A stretch of DNA of 64,000 bases from Vespula vulgaris (GCF_905475345.1 NC_066589.1:6131501-6195500); one strand, 5' to 3'. Positions 13,254-24,930 are shown, numbered from the stretch's first letter. Notes: generated by a model not told the origin, from the letters alone. A program made the numbers and translations.

Positions 13254-13774
13254 AGAAAGAAGAGAGAGAAGAGAGAAGAGATTAAAAGGAGAAAGGGTGC
13301 GTAACACGTTCTAATATCGTAAAGCCGCAACGTGCTCCGATTAAACATTATCTCGGGAGTCCAATGTTTCTCACTAGGACGATAGGCACATCCCAGCAAT
13401 ATAAGCTCTCAACCGGATAAAATCTTATCCCAGCTCAATTATTTCTTTCAATAACCGACTCCTCGCAATTTTCACAGCAGCCAAACGGAGCCGCTATATC
13501 GACTTAAAGCAACCATCCAAGTTGACAATTCTCTCGTTAACTCGAAGCATTCTATATTCGATCGAGAAGCGCGATAAAATAGGAACATTAACAGATAACG
13601 ATATTCCTATGCGCATTCGATTCGCTTAAATGCGCGTATCGTTTAAATAAGATATTCTAATAACGTAAAATCTTGTTAGCGACTAATGAGTAATAATCAT
13701 TTTGATCATGCGCTTTCTCCTTAGAGAGAGTATACTCAAGCGTTTCTTCACGGATAGGTAGATATTTTTCGGAA

Positions 13775-13875
13775 GCCATAGTCGCGCCATCATAGCCTCA
13801 CGTCGGATGTCCTAAATTGCAAGAGCACGACTTTTATTAGCGGAAAGAGATACCATGGCATTTGCATGTAATGGC
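13775..13875. promoter_or_regulatory. candidate Pho/YY1-like cluster with POU octamer
   Basis: The Pho/YY1 core GCCAT/ATGGC occurs four times within 101 bp: GCCAT at 13775 and 13786, ATGGC at 13855 and 13871. An exact octamer, ATTTGCAT (13860-13867), lies between the last two. Pho sites recruit Polycomb complexes at Hox response elements in flies. There is no long GA tract immediately adjacent. Motif evidence only. Confidence 0.35.
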
Positions 13876-14527
13876 GACGCAGTAGGTGGGAGTGAGGATG
13901 GGGGGTTGGTTGGTACGATGGAAAATATGAGGGTTGAAAAGGGACGTCGAAGAGGAGGGGTTCGAAGGTGGTTCGTAATTAGACTCTTAAAGGTTCTACA
14001 GGGAACTTGCGTTCCATTCGTTGTATTGTAAAGGAAAAGGGAGAATTTTTCGAAGGGTGCCCTTTCGCAAGTACGAAACACAGTCGCCTCAGGTTTTCAC
14101 CGTTTTCGAAGTAGGGTGACGTTACCTACATGTCGTTCTTTATTATAAAATGAAAATTTAATTCGGTACAGGAGCATCATCCCCCTCACGATGGAATCGC
14201 GAGACGAGATTACATGTATTTTAGTACTGGCAGTGCGCCATACCGAGAGGTACTTTATTTTTGAAAAGTCGTCCCCACGGCTATAGTCACCCGACTCTCC
14301 GAAATTTCTTCTGGGACATTGGCGTAATTAGCACGAGGGTCTTGGATATTTTCAAAAGTTAGCGACTTACAAATTCTATTGGTAAGAATATACTTATACG
14401 CATGAACGAACCAATGTGAAAAATTGCTAAACTTGGAAAGAAAAAAACAGCAATGTGCCAGCTACAACGGCGGTCCGCCATAATCGAGGAGATATTTTTC
14501 GTTTAGAGAAACAATATCGCCGCTACT

Positions 14528-14528
14528 A

Positions 14529-14560
<32 letters not shown>

Positions 14561-14563
14561 TCT
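14528..14563. repeat. (CT)n microsatellite
   Basis: CT run with one GT interruption. Confidence 0.9.
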
Positions 14564-15010
14564 TGACCCATCCGGTGTACTCTTATAAATTTCACTGGCG
14601 GCTTTACAATTTTGTGGAAGATTAGAGCCACCATCCAGAGAAATAACTACACGTTCAGTCGACGAACATGGATACACCTACACGCATAAAGGAGAGAGGA
14701 CGCCATAGCCAGCATCTGGGCGAGATCCGATCCTTCTGTGTGCGCGCGAACGCATCTCGAAAACACGGAGAAAGCTTGTGTTTCGTGGGTGTAGTGTGTG
14801 TGCGTGGTGTGTATGGCAGATACACGGCAGATAATGGGAGGCGCCCTTATGGATGGCGTTTGGGTTCCACCGGGAACAATGGAACCCACTCTCCTCCTCT
14901 CTCCATCCATCCTTGTCGGAATCCTTTATTACTAGTCCCTATATATATACCTATACACGAACAGGATACCCTCATATATATTGTATATGCATTTGTGCGT
15001 ACGTATATAC

Positions 15011-15051
15011 ATCTACCTATATATATCTATATATATGTACACATATATATG

Positions 15052-15124
<73 letters not shown>
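15011..15124. repeat. compound (GTAT)n/(TA)n array
   Basis: Degenerate TATA/GTATA units to 15057, then GTAT repeats, then a long perfect TA run (about 15080-15124). Confidence 0.93.
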
Positions 15125-15126
<2 letters not shown>

Positions 15127-15915
15127 AGGGTCGGAACGTACCTGTACACCCTACGCGGCATGGAACGAGCTGTCCAACCAATCAGGATTTAAGTCTACAG
15201 CGAGACGTGATGAACCGCTGTGGCAAAACGTACATACACACACCAGCTTGCGTGCATGCCTGTGCGTGTGCACCTGTTTCATTTAATCGCGAAGGACGGG
15301 AACGATTAAGGGTCGACGCTGGATAAATCGATTTTGACTTTCCTACTAGCTACCTAACATTTCTTCGTGTCAGTTGCCATTAGAACGGTTTATGGGACAT
15401 TACCTTATTTACGTCTACTTAGATAGATATTTAAAAAGATTAAGGTTATTCATCCATTAAGAAATTATTTCTTTTCACTTTACGATCGTTGTTGATATAA
15501 GTTTCATTAGTGTCTCAATCAAGAAATTCGACGAATCTTTCTGAAATAAATATTGTAATTCTGCGAACGACGAAGACAAATGGCGGCCAGTTTTCGAGTA
15601 TCTACATCTTCTCCTTTCCACCCACGAATGTGTATAGCTCTCCGTCTTTGTCCATTCGTGGCGACCTCGCCGTTGGAGACTCGCCGATATCCATTCGTAA
15701 ATATCTCAAAACGGCTTAATTTCGTGGTGCAGCGGTCGAATAAAATCTCGAGCCAGTGAAAAATGCAGAGTTTGGTCGGGGAGAAAGAAAGAGACGGAGA
15801 TGGCTGAAAGAGTGTATGTGTTTGTGTGAGAGAGAGAGAGAGAGAAAGACGTGAAAGGAAATAGAAAAGAAGGAGAAAAGAAGACACAGCATCCTCCATC
15901 GTCATCCATGGACGT

Positions 15916-15931
15916 TCTCTTCTTCTTCTTC

Positions 15932-15963
<32 letters not shown>

Positions 15964-15991
15964 CTTCTTCTTCTTTTTCTTCTTCTTCTTC
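15916..15991. repeat. (TTC)n trinucleotide array
   Basis: About 25 TTC units with two interruptions, one of the longest trinucleotide arrays in the intron. Long (GAA/TTC)n can form triplex DNA; no function is claimed. Confidence 0.95.
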
Positions 15992-16060
15992 GTGTGATAA
16001 GGAGTGGGAGAGAGTATTCATGTTACTCGTCCCATCAATATCAACTTCTCTGCTCCCTCT

Positions 16061-16079
16061 TTATATATAGCTATATATG

Positions 16080-16122
<43 letters not shown>
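16061..16122. repeat. (TA)n microsatellite
   Basis: TA run with GTATA units at both ends. Confidence 0.92.
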
Positions 16123-17617
16123 GAAAGAAAAATTTTCGACGATAACTCCGAAATTCGTTTCGCGTTGACGATTTATGAGACTAATCCTCACACTTTTCTT
16201 ATCCTCGTTGTATCCAGGTATCTAAGGCCGGATCGCATTTTAACGAAAAGAGCAACGAATTAAAAGATGCCTGTCCCTGAATGCAGAAGATTCTGTAGAC
16301 CTCCTGCTTGAAATCGCGAGAACCAATTTTTATCGTGAAATTAATGCGTGTATGAAGTATTTCAGTAAACTGGGATGGGGGAGAGCAAAGAGAAATTAAT
16401 ATTCGAACGATAACGATGATGTCTCGTATCGTTCAGAATTCTATCGTTCGTAAGGCGAATTACGTTTCCCATCTTACATCGCTTTATCATTAGTTTATTA
16501 ATCCGGTTACTCCTTGTAGATAATTATTTTTTAATGATATGAAGACGAGTGTATCCTTCTAGGGCACGAAACACGCGTCCGGTTTAATAAAGTTAGCATT
16601 AATTAATCGTTGAAAAGGTAAATATGTATATCTAAGTTCGTCAGTAATAATTATTATTTATTTATTATCGTTCTAAACGCTAGAATCTAGTGACGCATCT
16701 ATTATTTCCATTATAACAACAAATTTCGACGGAGCTTCGAAGATTTGTTGTTAGTAATAACGAAAGAAAAAAAAAAGAAAAGAAGAAAAGAAAATTGCCT
16801 GATTAAAACGAATTTATTATTAATTTTCAATCGATTTTTTTGTCAAAGCTAAAACCTTTCTCTCAAGCATTCTCGCAACAAAACGACGAAAATATTCTCG
16901 ATATCATCGAACGGAAGTTATTAATGATAATTTTATGCGATTTCTGGATAATTATTGTAACCGACACACTAAGGGCGTTGCGATTAGATCTACTCGACTA
17001 ATTTGAATAAGATCAACGCTATAATTATATTAACCTTTACGCTTAGTTAAGTAATTTTACATCGATATAGTATTTCGACGAATCGAGTGGAGCGTGAGAA
17101 TTATTCAAGCTTACTATTTAATCTCTCTCACTTTTTCTCTCTATATCAGATAAATATAACACATTTTATTTTTTCTACGAGTCCAGTTTTGTTCGCATAA
17201 AATGTATCGCTTTATAAACGTATAATGGCGATCGATAATTAGTATATATCTACTAATCCTATGGAAATTCGAGATTCAGCAAGTAGAGATATCTGATGTG
17301 ACGACTCGGTGCTCTCCTCGATGAATTCATTTCGTAAAGTATATGGTAACTAGAAGGAGAGAAGGAAAGTAAACAATTATTACAGCATTTGCGTTATTAT
17401 GGCAGCCGAAATTGTGTAGATGTAAAGATATGCATATATACTCTCATACATATTTACGTTATACATTCGTGTAGGACGAAAATGTGTTATGGCGGCGCTA
17501 GCACGCAACCGTATAAATCTTCCTTATAGCGAGCTAGGATTACGCGTTTGGTGCTAGCTATGCGTTTCGTAGCTCTTTGCGTACCTACGTAAGTATGGAC
17601 AGCAGTCATTGACGCGC

Positions 17618-17634
17618 TAGCGCCGTCTGGTAGC
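17618..17634. promoter_or_regulatory. candidate CTCF-like site
   Basis: TAGCGCCGTCTGGTAGC closely resembles the reverse form of the conserved animal CTCF motif (TAGCGCCCCCTGGTGGC), differing at only three positions. CTCF is an insulator protein known at Hox domain boundaries. The site lies in a unique patch (17460-17640) with several GCTAGC/GCGCTAGC words. The match was made by eye. Confidence 0.45.
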
Positions 17635-17679
17635 TCTCAAGTTGCGCATATTATATATTTACGTGGCATCACGTATAAC

Positions 17680-17712
17680 TTATGTATGTATGTATGTATG
17701 TATATACGTATA
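17680..17712. repeat. (TATG)n array
   Basis: Short tandem TATG units followed by TATACGTATA. Confidence 0.85.
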
Positions 17713-18269
17713 TGTACGACTCACGACACTTGGAACGCCTGGTACAGAACGTTACCATTCCTCTTGATCATCTTGGATGGAATGAGCCACCCAACTTTGA
17801 CGCTCATAAAGAGAGTACCGAGTTGTGCCAATCTCTGTTTATAAACATTTTCTTTTGACCGTGCCGATCGTCTTCTTCGTACGAACGATACGACATTGAT
17901 TAGAAGTCGTTTCCGTTTAAAAATCCAATGGTTATCGATCGATATCTTATATACATACATTACTAAGAAAGAGATGAAAACTTGATGTAGAAATAACAAA
18001 TCTAAATCTATATTTAAAACATCAAGTACGAATCGTTCGGTTTTAAACCCTTTGTAAGAAACAACAAAGAATGCCTTGTTGAAAAATCGCGTTATTGTTT
18101 TTGACCACGTTCCTCGTCCTATAGGGGAACCGAAATCGCTATGGAAGCGAGTACCAGGCACGTGGTTGACATTTAATTGCTTCTTTAGATTTACGACGAC
18201 TTGGGTCCGTTGTTAGCTTCAAGTGCGCATGCGCGTACACGCATCTACAAGCTTGCGAAGAATCTCTAT

Positions 18270-18351
18270 CTGTCTCTTTCTCTGTCTCTTTCTCTGTCTC
18301 TTTCTCTGTCTCTTTCTCTGTCTCTCATAAGTACTTACTTACTTACTTACT
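18270..18351. repeat. 12-bp CT minisatellite plus (TTAC)n array
   Basis: TCTCTTTCTCTG is repeated about 4.5 times without change (18270-18326). A short (ACTT)n run follows at about 18330-18351. The regular 12-bp period distinguishes it from plain CT tracts nearby. Confidence 0.9.
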
Positions 18352-19487
18352 TCTATAGCCAACTATTCCAGCAAGCTCGAAACAAACGATTGTCCAGTCC
18401 ACTCGCACCGACTGCCATTTATTCTTGCTCCCACCAACGAATCCTTACTAAACTTTATTACTCACAAAATATCGCTAACTTACTTCTTGGAATCTCACTT
18501 ATCTGTGAGATGTAAGTGCAAGAATATAATAAGATTAACCAATCGAAAATTAGCACGCTTCCTGCTGCTAATTTATATAAATCGAGATTGCCTTCTGTCG
18601 TATCACGAGCTAAAGTCTATTAAACTTCGCTATATTAAGAAAGTACCTGTATATAATATTTGTAATGTTACTGCCACTTTGAAAAAAAAAGAAAAGATAA
18701 AAAAAAACAAGTAGCAACGTTTGCGCTATATATACGTAAGATCTAAAAACGTTATACGTTTTCTAATTCGGTTAAATCGACCGAACGATGATAAAGAAAC
18801 TATAATAAATTCCATATAAATAACGAGCCATTATTTATCCTCGGCTTGTGCAACCTTCTCGATGAAATGGAAGCAAGATCAAAAGCGATTACGAATCGAG
18901 CTTAAGTTCTTGAAGAAATTTAATCATCGCGAAAAGATATTTCGACGTCCAGCGATCGAAGTATATTCGTAAGAGATGAGAGCACGGTGGTCGAACTGAC
19001 GCTGACGTTAACCATCGAGAAAGCGATTTATCGGCACTCCGTTTATCAGGCGTAGGGTGGCACGGAAAATCGATGTACGTAGCTAAGTAACTGGAACGCG
19101 AAGACGGCAAGGGTGTGTCCTCGAGGGAAAACGTGCAACCCTAAGTCTTTTCTGCCTGCCAGTGAAAAAAAAATGATACTTATATAAAATTCGCTGCTAG
19201 GAAAATTCTCTTCTGTTATTTCTCGCAACGAAAAAAGAATTGCTTTTTGTTTTCCTTAGTCTTTTCCTCTTTTTTCTCTTTTTTTTTTCGTTATACTTCT
19301 TTTTTCTTTTTTTTTTAAAGCAAAAAGTGATATCGATCGATGAATCGTTCGAGAAAGATTTTACGAATTAAAACTCGGATATAAAATCAGATAGATCTTA
19401 ATGGCGAGATCGTACGATCGGCCATTACAAAGGAACAATATATCTTTGTATGAGTATGAAAAATTCTATGGCTTTTGAAAAGAGAAA

Positions 19488-19562
19488 GAATAAGAGAAAG
19501 AGAAAGAGAGAAAGAGAAAAGGAAAGAGAGATAGAGATAGAGAGAAAGAGAGACAGAGATAG
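19488..19562. repeat. GA-rich interrupted tract
   Basis: GAGA, GAAA and GATA units alternate over 75 bp. Confidence 0.85.
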
Positions 19563-19848
19563 AAGTAATGGAATGTGAGTGGTTGAGGAGGGTGGCAACG
19601 CGGTGGAACAAACTTCCTCAATATCCTCGTCTACTTCGCGAGAGCGGGCAGGCCGCGTGTGGCGAGCGAAGCAGATATTAAACTTAATATACGGCCGCAA
19701 TTAGGCGCAGGCCTTCGCCCTCCGCAGTTACACGCTCTCCTTCTCTTATACTCGTTCGGCTTCTCCTCGTGCATTTGTATTTACCACTGTGCGAATGGTT
19801 CGCTCGGTGTGCGTGTCTCGTGCGAATACAAAATCACGCGTCATCTTT

Positions 19849-19850
<2 letters not shown>

Positions 19851-19903
<53 letters not shown>

Positions 19904-19960
19904 CATACGTACGTACGTACATATATATATATGTGTGTATGTGTATATATATTTATATAT
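19851..19960. repeat. compound (TA)n/(ACGT)n array
   Basis: A perfect TA run (about 19859-19899), then CATA and CGTA units, then a second TA/TGTA run. Confidence 0.93.
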
Positions 19961-20422
19961 CTTCTTCGCATCTAACACGACTTCTTCTTAAATCATTCGA
20001 CCGAACGCGTCGAGCTAATTAGCCGCGAGAACGTCCACGCAAGAGTAGTACTTAATTGGATCGAATTTTTTAAGAGTCGGATGAGAGTGACGAAAGTCTT
20101 TTCGATCTGACCGAGAAAGAATTCTTCGACGATTCGATCGTCGAGACGATCGTTAACCAGTCTCCAGAACGAGTCAACGTGCGGCATTTTATTATCAGTC
20201 GAGAAGACAATAAGAGATATGAAGACTTTTATTTATGTCGACCGATAAGGAATGAAACAAAACAGAAAAGAAATTAAAACTGAAAAAAAAAGAAAGAAAG
20301 GAAAAATCGTGTCGATCACTGCAAGATAATTAACGAACCTTGACCAATCAAGAGGTAACGATCGTTAACGTCATACGAATCTCCATTATTAAATGAATGA
20401 TCGACGATAAATAGAACAAAAT

Positions 20423-20426
<4 letters not shown>

Positions 20427-20479
<53 letters not shown>
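20427..20479. repeat. (GA)n microsatellite
   Basis: A perfect GA run of about 50 bp. Confidence 0.95.
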
Positions 20480-20481
<2 letters not shown>

Positions 20482-20982
20482 GATACGTTCGATGACCGAA
20501 CTTTTCTCTTTTATTTCTCAAATATTTTATCAATTAACTCGTGATTCAAGTCTGTTCGAATGTCGCTTTCAGAGCTAATGATTTCTGTTTATGTCTGATT
20601 CGTTTCTTTATATCAAATCACTAAAGAAAAAAACAACAACGCAAAACAGGAACGTTTATGAATTATGATAATAAACAATCGATAAATTGAACCGAATTGC
20701 GCTTCACAAAATCTGGCCTTTGTGAATGGAATTAATTCGAGTTAATTCTTTCGCAATCGTTTTAAGTCCGAATAATAAGGTATCAACATATTTAAAAATT
20801 ATATTTTACGTGTAAAGTGACGTTCCTCCATGGGATCGGTAATGTAATTACGAAAATAGTCTCCCTAATAGAAATATATATATATATATTCTCGAGAATA
20901 AAGTGTGAGATATATACCAAGAAGCATTAGAGTACCCTATTCCGTAGAAATTTTTGATAATGCTTGCGGCGGCACTTCGTCG

Positions 20983-21146
20983 ATGGCCGCCGACGGATAT
21001 TTATGGCGAATGAAATGGCCGCAATCAGGTTCACCGGTTTTCGAAGACCGACGAGAACTCACTGGAAAAGAAGATGAGGAGTGAGAACGAGAAAGAATGA
21101 AAGGGTGAAAGAGAGAAAGAGAAAAAGAGAGAGAGAGAGAGAGAGG
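20983..21146. promoter_or_regulatory. candidate Polycomb-type element: ATGGC cluster plus GA tract
   Basis: ATGGC occurs at 20983, 21003 and 21015, all in the same orientation within 37 bp, in a patch rich in GGCCGC. A GA tract follows at 21109-21146, and a fourth ATGGC lies at 21275. Pho-like sites next to GAGA repeats are the typical composition of fly Polycomb response elements. Its place 2.9 kb upstream of the homeobox exon is suggestive; function is inference. Confidence 0.4.
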
Positions 21147-21491
21147 AAGAAGGGAGGAAAGGATAGAGGGGAGAAAGCTGCAACGAAGGGTTTTCGAGCT
21201 CTGCCTCGACTCGCCCCTGCGTGATGTGCCGCCAGCAGGATGGAATGGTTCCCCTCCGGTTGCCAAGGTAACGTATGGCGCACCCTTCGAGTTTCAACTA
21301 CCACCTCGTGGTGCTGCAGCCGTCCGTTTCTATGTGCGTATGTTTCTGTGTGCGTAGCTATGTGTATGTTTCGAGATCGTGCGCACGTTGGCCCCGAAAA
21401 AGCATCTACCGACGCACGCGCTGCTGAATTTTGTGTGAGCCTACACACATAGACATATGCATATATACGTATACACGTAGGATATATACAC

Positions 21492-21499
21492 TGTCTCTT

Positions 21500-21554
<55 letters not shown>

Positions 21555-21565
21555 CTTTCTCTCTC
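21492..21565. repeat. (CT)n tract with (TTTC)n
   Basis: CT run with GT interruptions, then CTTT units. Confidence 0.92.
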
Positions 21566-22578
21566 GTTCTCCATGGACCACACTGCTGGGAACGGCCATG
21601 CTGAATTCAATATCAGCATTCTCTGCATTCTCTCGGAATTTTCTCCTTCGCTCTGAACGATATGTGCTTGATGGGTTACCCTGCATCAAGATCCGCGTAT
21701 GGCTCTCACCATCGAAGGCTTCATCGCCGAGAGGAAGGATCCTTCCAAGGTACCAAGGGAACTCCGAGAATTCGCCTTCTCCCGAGTAGTATCGAGTTTA
21801 CTTTTCTTTTTAAAATAACGATCGAGAAGTACGATTTTGCCTTTCCCTTACTTTCTTTTGCGAATCTTCCACCGAACTTGAAATTCAATTTTATGCGACA
21901 CTTTGTGTGGTTTGATTCAACGATTTTTAGAATACTTCGATAAACGTTGAAATTCGACGATGATTCGTATATTGTATTTAACATACTCGATTTAAATAGA
22001 ATTACATTGATCAGATATATGTATTACTATTTATATTATAGTATTATCTATATAGCATTGTGATCGATTTTCAATGCTCGTAAATTATCGAAGAAAGATA
22101 TTGAAATAAAATCTTGACTATACAGATTCTATTTTTTGTTATCTTTTTATTTTTTTTTTATTAGTATCAGATTCCGTTTGATAAAATCTGAGCGTCGATT
22201 TATCCAGCCATTATTCATGTTTTACGTGCGAAGAAACTTACATTGACTCACAAATAAATCGAATTTTATCGAAGACGGATCTTTGAAAGCGTAATGCTAG
22301 GAACGCGTCAGAAGGGAAAAAATATATCGTTGAGAATGTTAGAAAGAAATGACGTGCTTTACTCGGCTCATAAAATCTGACGTTTTCATTTTGGAAATCG
22401 TGCCTGTTTACTTTCCTAGAGCCTTAAAACGTTAAGATCAAGAGAAGATCTTTTCTAACTCGAACTAATCTATCGTCGCTTAGCTCTTCGCTTATACCAT
22501 TATCTACGATGCATTCTTATCGTTGTGACATATATTGAAACTGATCTATACATCCATGGAACATAGAAAAAAAAGTGT

Positions 22579-22616
22579 GAGAGGGAAAGAGATAGATAGA
22601 GATAGAGAGAGAGGGA

Positions 22617-22656
<40 letters not shown>
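22579..22656. repeat. (GATA)/(GA)n tract
   Basis: GATAGA units pass into a long perfect GA run (about 22621-22655). Confidence 0.92.
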
Positions 22657-22658
<2 letters not shown>

Positions 22659-23903
22659 AAAAATGAAATGGTAAAAAATGCTCGTCACGCCAGCAACGAT
22701 CTGTCGGCTTCGTTGACTTATCCGTCCGATAGCATACGTGTTCTCGCTGCTCAAATATTCCATTATCGTTGAAAATTTATAAGACCATTAAAAAGAGAAT
22801 CCACGGTGTGTTCATCCCGGCTTCGTAAAAATTTATGATTTCTCGCATTTTCACACACGACCTCATGGGATATTCGAATGGTTATTTCGAATTGTATGTG
22901 ATTGGAATACTGATCGATATGATAATCGATGTCGATAGTCTTCCTGCGATTACTTCCGTTGATCGCTCGTTCATGACTGCGTATTACGAGGGTGTTCCAC
23001 GATAAGAATGCGGAAAATGGAGAAGGAAGCTAGTCGTACAATTTCAACTACAATACGATCGTTTTAAATAATTCTACTTCTTCGTTTTTGATTGATTGAA
23101 ATGATAAATAAAATTTGTTTTCTTTTCCTCTTTTTTTTTTTCTTTGCATGGTTCGATCAGTAAAAATTACGATGAAAATTACGTGGGCACGCGCGGTTAA
23201 AAAATTTTCCTAACAGGTACCTAGCCGGTTGCTCGTAGACGACAGGTATACACCGAGTTACGTACTCGCATTTCGATAACTACCCAAACACCATAAAAAA
23301 TTCACAGTCGTTCCATTCGGCAAGCCTACGTTTATGGCTTTGACTTACCGAGGGAAAGTCAGCCGGCAAAAAAGGGACACTTTCAAGAAAGGGTTTTCGA
23401 CTTCCTCTCTGACAATGGGAAAAAAGCTAAGGACTCGAACTTTCTTTTTTAGGTCTCTCACTTCTTCTTCTTCTTCTTTTTTTTTTAGCCGTACTCCTTC
23501 AACCCCTGCAATAAAGCAACCATTCGGAGATAGTATTTCTTTTTTTTTTCCACGAGGAGAAAGCGAGGAAGGAGAGAGTTAAGATTTGTGACTAACGTCA
23601 GGATGACAGGGTCGGTCAGTCAAGAAGGAAAAGTCGCAAACTTTCCTGATGAGAGATACCCAAGGAGATCCATGAGATCTCTCGTGCGACGTTTATAGCG
23701 GTCTTTGCTCTTTAACTTCTTGTTCAAAGATAAGTCGAGTTGATTTGATGTAGCGTACAGATAAACGCTGATTGCAACCTTGAAAGAAAGAAAAAGAAAA
23801 AGAGAAAAGAAAAATAAAACGAGCGGATTAAAGTAAAAATGAAAATGCGGAATAAATGGGATGAAAGGAGAACATTTATAAAAAAAAATTAAAGACGATC
23901 GTA

Positions 23904-23918
23904 ATTATTATTTTCCAG
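23904..23918 (+). other. abd-A: splice acceptor of the abd-A homeobox exon
   Basis: A T-rich run ending TTTTCCAG at 23911-23918 immediately precedes the first abd-A codon fragment. In-frame homology to abd-A starts directly after the AG (GT, then CCA AAC GGT TGT for G-P-N-G). This matches the known arthropod abd-A intron position just upstream of PNGCPRRRGRQ. The pyrimidine tract is short and broken by A residues, and the region before it is A-rich (23881-23895). Confidence 0.88.
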
Positions 23919-24319
23919 GTCCAAACGGTTGTCCGAGGCGCCGTGGCAGACAAACGTACACGCGGTTTCAAACGTTGGAGCTCGAGAAGGAGTTCCACTT
24001 CAACCACTACCTAACGCGACGGCGGCGAATAGAAATCGCGCATGCCCTCTGTCTGACGGAAAGACAGATTAAAATCTGGTTTCAGAATCGCCGAATGAAG
24101 CTGAAAAAGGAACTGAGGGCGGTAAAGGAGATCAACGAGCAGGCGAGACGAGAACGAGAGGAGCAAGACATGATGAAGAAGCAGCAGGCAGAGAAGCAGG
24201 CGAAGATGCAGCAGGAGCAACAAAATGCTGCTCTACAGCATCAACAGCAGCATCATGTAAGCGGTCTGGACAAGTCGCAGAGCGATCTACTCAAGGCGGT
24301 TAGTAAGGTGCCAACATAG
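23919..24319 (+). CDS. abd-A: abdominal-A, terminal homeobox exon (partial CDS)
   Basis: This exon encodes the C-terminal part of the Hox selector protein Abdominal-A, a nuclear transcription factor that specifies abdominal segments. It holds 132 full codons after a split codon. The order is PNGCP, then a 60-residue homeodomain at 23936-24115 (starts RRRGRQTYTRFQ, ends KLKKEL, recognition helix with IWFQNRRMK, so Q50 and N51 are intact). The extension AVKEINEQARREREEQ follows, then a tail rich in Q, K and M with short Gln runs, ending KAVSKVPT and TAG at 24317. LRAVKEINEQ and the PNGC lead-in separate abd-A from Ubx, which has IQAIKELNEQ and NGL. The exon starts just after an AG acceptor in phase 1, so the first two bases complete a Gly codon begun in the previous exon. 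The first ATG in the frame (23975) lies inside the homeodomain and is not a start. The N-terminal exons with YPWM are outside the window. Family assignment is near certain; the tail length is inferred from this single stop. Confidence 0.97.
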
Positions 24320-24924
24320 GAGACCTTGCTGAACCGACTCTCTTTCTTTTAAAGGAAGAAACTAGAGACTGAAGCGACCTGGACGGATACGCCTACGAAA
24401 ACGAGCGGACGGCTGGTAAGCGGACGGCTTCTTCCTCGCCTTCCTCCTCACCCTCCATTATAACCACCTTCTATTCCTCAAACTTCTTCACCGCTTCGTT
24501 AAGAGGAAGGAACAATGAAGGAAGGAAAGAAGGAAGCTTGACTATGGATCCTGCGACACCGAGAGCGTAGCACGAACAAGAAGATAGGATTCGCCTGGTC
24601 GGGTATATCCTTTTTCGATCCTCTTTTCCCTCTTATTCCTCTCTTAGCTACTTATATTCTTATTATTCCACCTTCATATTCCTTCGATCATACCCCAAAA
24701 CCAACGAGGAAAGGCAGCGAGGTAGACGTTTCGCTAACATAGTAGAAATATCGAAAAACGCATCGAAGTCTCGATTCACATGTACTTACTTACTTACTCG
24801 ATGACCGGCCACCAAGCTTCCCTCCGCAAATAAGGAGAATGGCGATCGGGATACCGGCTGGTCTCTGACTGATTCCTAGAACGTATAACGTGTATTTGTT
24901 AAATCGGCGAGCGTGATCGACGGA

Positions 24925-24930
24925 AATAAA
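24925..24930 (+). terminator. abd-A: candidate proximal polyadenylation signal AATAAA
   Basis: First canonical AATAAA after the abd-A stop, about 610 nt downstream. A G/T-rich stretch (GGTGGGGGTTGGGG, about 25014-25027) lies about 85 nt further on, farther than the usual downstream element. It would give a short-UTR isoform. Confidence 0.3.

Larger units (their letters stand above)
8501..16300. other. non-coding block, very dense microsatellites
   Basis: No coding exon was recognised. This is the most repeat-dense part of the intron, with CT tracts (8555-8593, 8979-9072, 12331-12385, 14528-14563), GA tracts (8784-8820, 10192-10241, 10991-11029), TA arrays, a (GGCT)n array, a GAAGA pentanucleotide array and a (TTC)n array. 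Long unique stretches remain at about 9420-10130, 11700-12000 and 13280-14450. The last contains a Pho-like/octamer cluster. Confidence 0.6.
16300..23900. other. non-coding block upstream of the homeobox exon
   Basis: No exon was recognised apart from the one starting at 23919. The stretch 16300-17680 is AT-rich and complex with few repeats. A CTCF-like motif lies at 17618-17634. GA/CT arrays occur at 18270-18326, 19488-19562, 20427-20479, 21109-21146, 21492-21565 and 22579-22656. A cluster of ATGGC motifs sits at 20983-21019. The last 1.2 kb before the exon is unique apart from short poly-T runs. Confidence 0.6.
1..23918 (+). other. abd-A: 3' part of the large abd-A intron (inferred)
   Basis: Everything upstream of the homeobox acceptor lacks recognisable coding sequence. 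I looked for the abd-A YPWM/TDWM region and the FERVVCGDFN exon end and saw neither, so the intron should extend past the left edge. Reading frames here are low-complexity (poly-Ser/Leu from CT tracts, Arg/Glu from GA tracts, Ile/Tyr from TA tracts). An alternative is that a small upstream exon was missed, or that part of this region is 5' flanking DNA of a short abd-A isoform. Confidence 0.7.

Noticed and set aside
21059..21628. 189-residue minus-strand frame spanning GA and CT tracts
   Set aside because: Built from two microsatellites and the sequence between; no recognisable motif.
23919..24319. Assignment of the homeobox exon to Ubx
   Set aside because: Ubx has NGLRRRGRQTYTRYQ and KEIQAIKELNEQ; this exon has PNGCPRRRGRQTYTRFQ and KELRAVKEINEQ, which are abd-A features.
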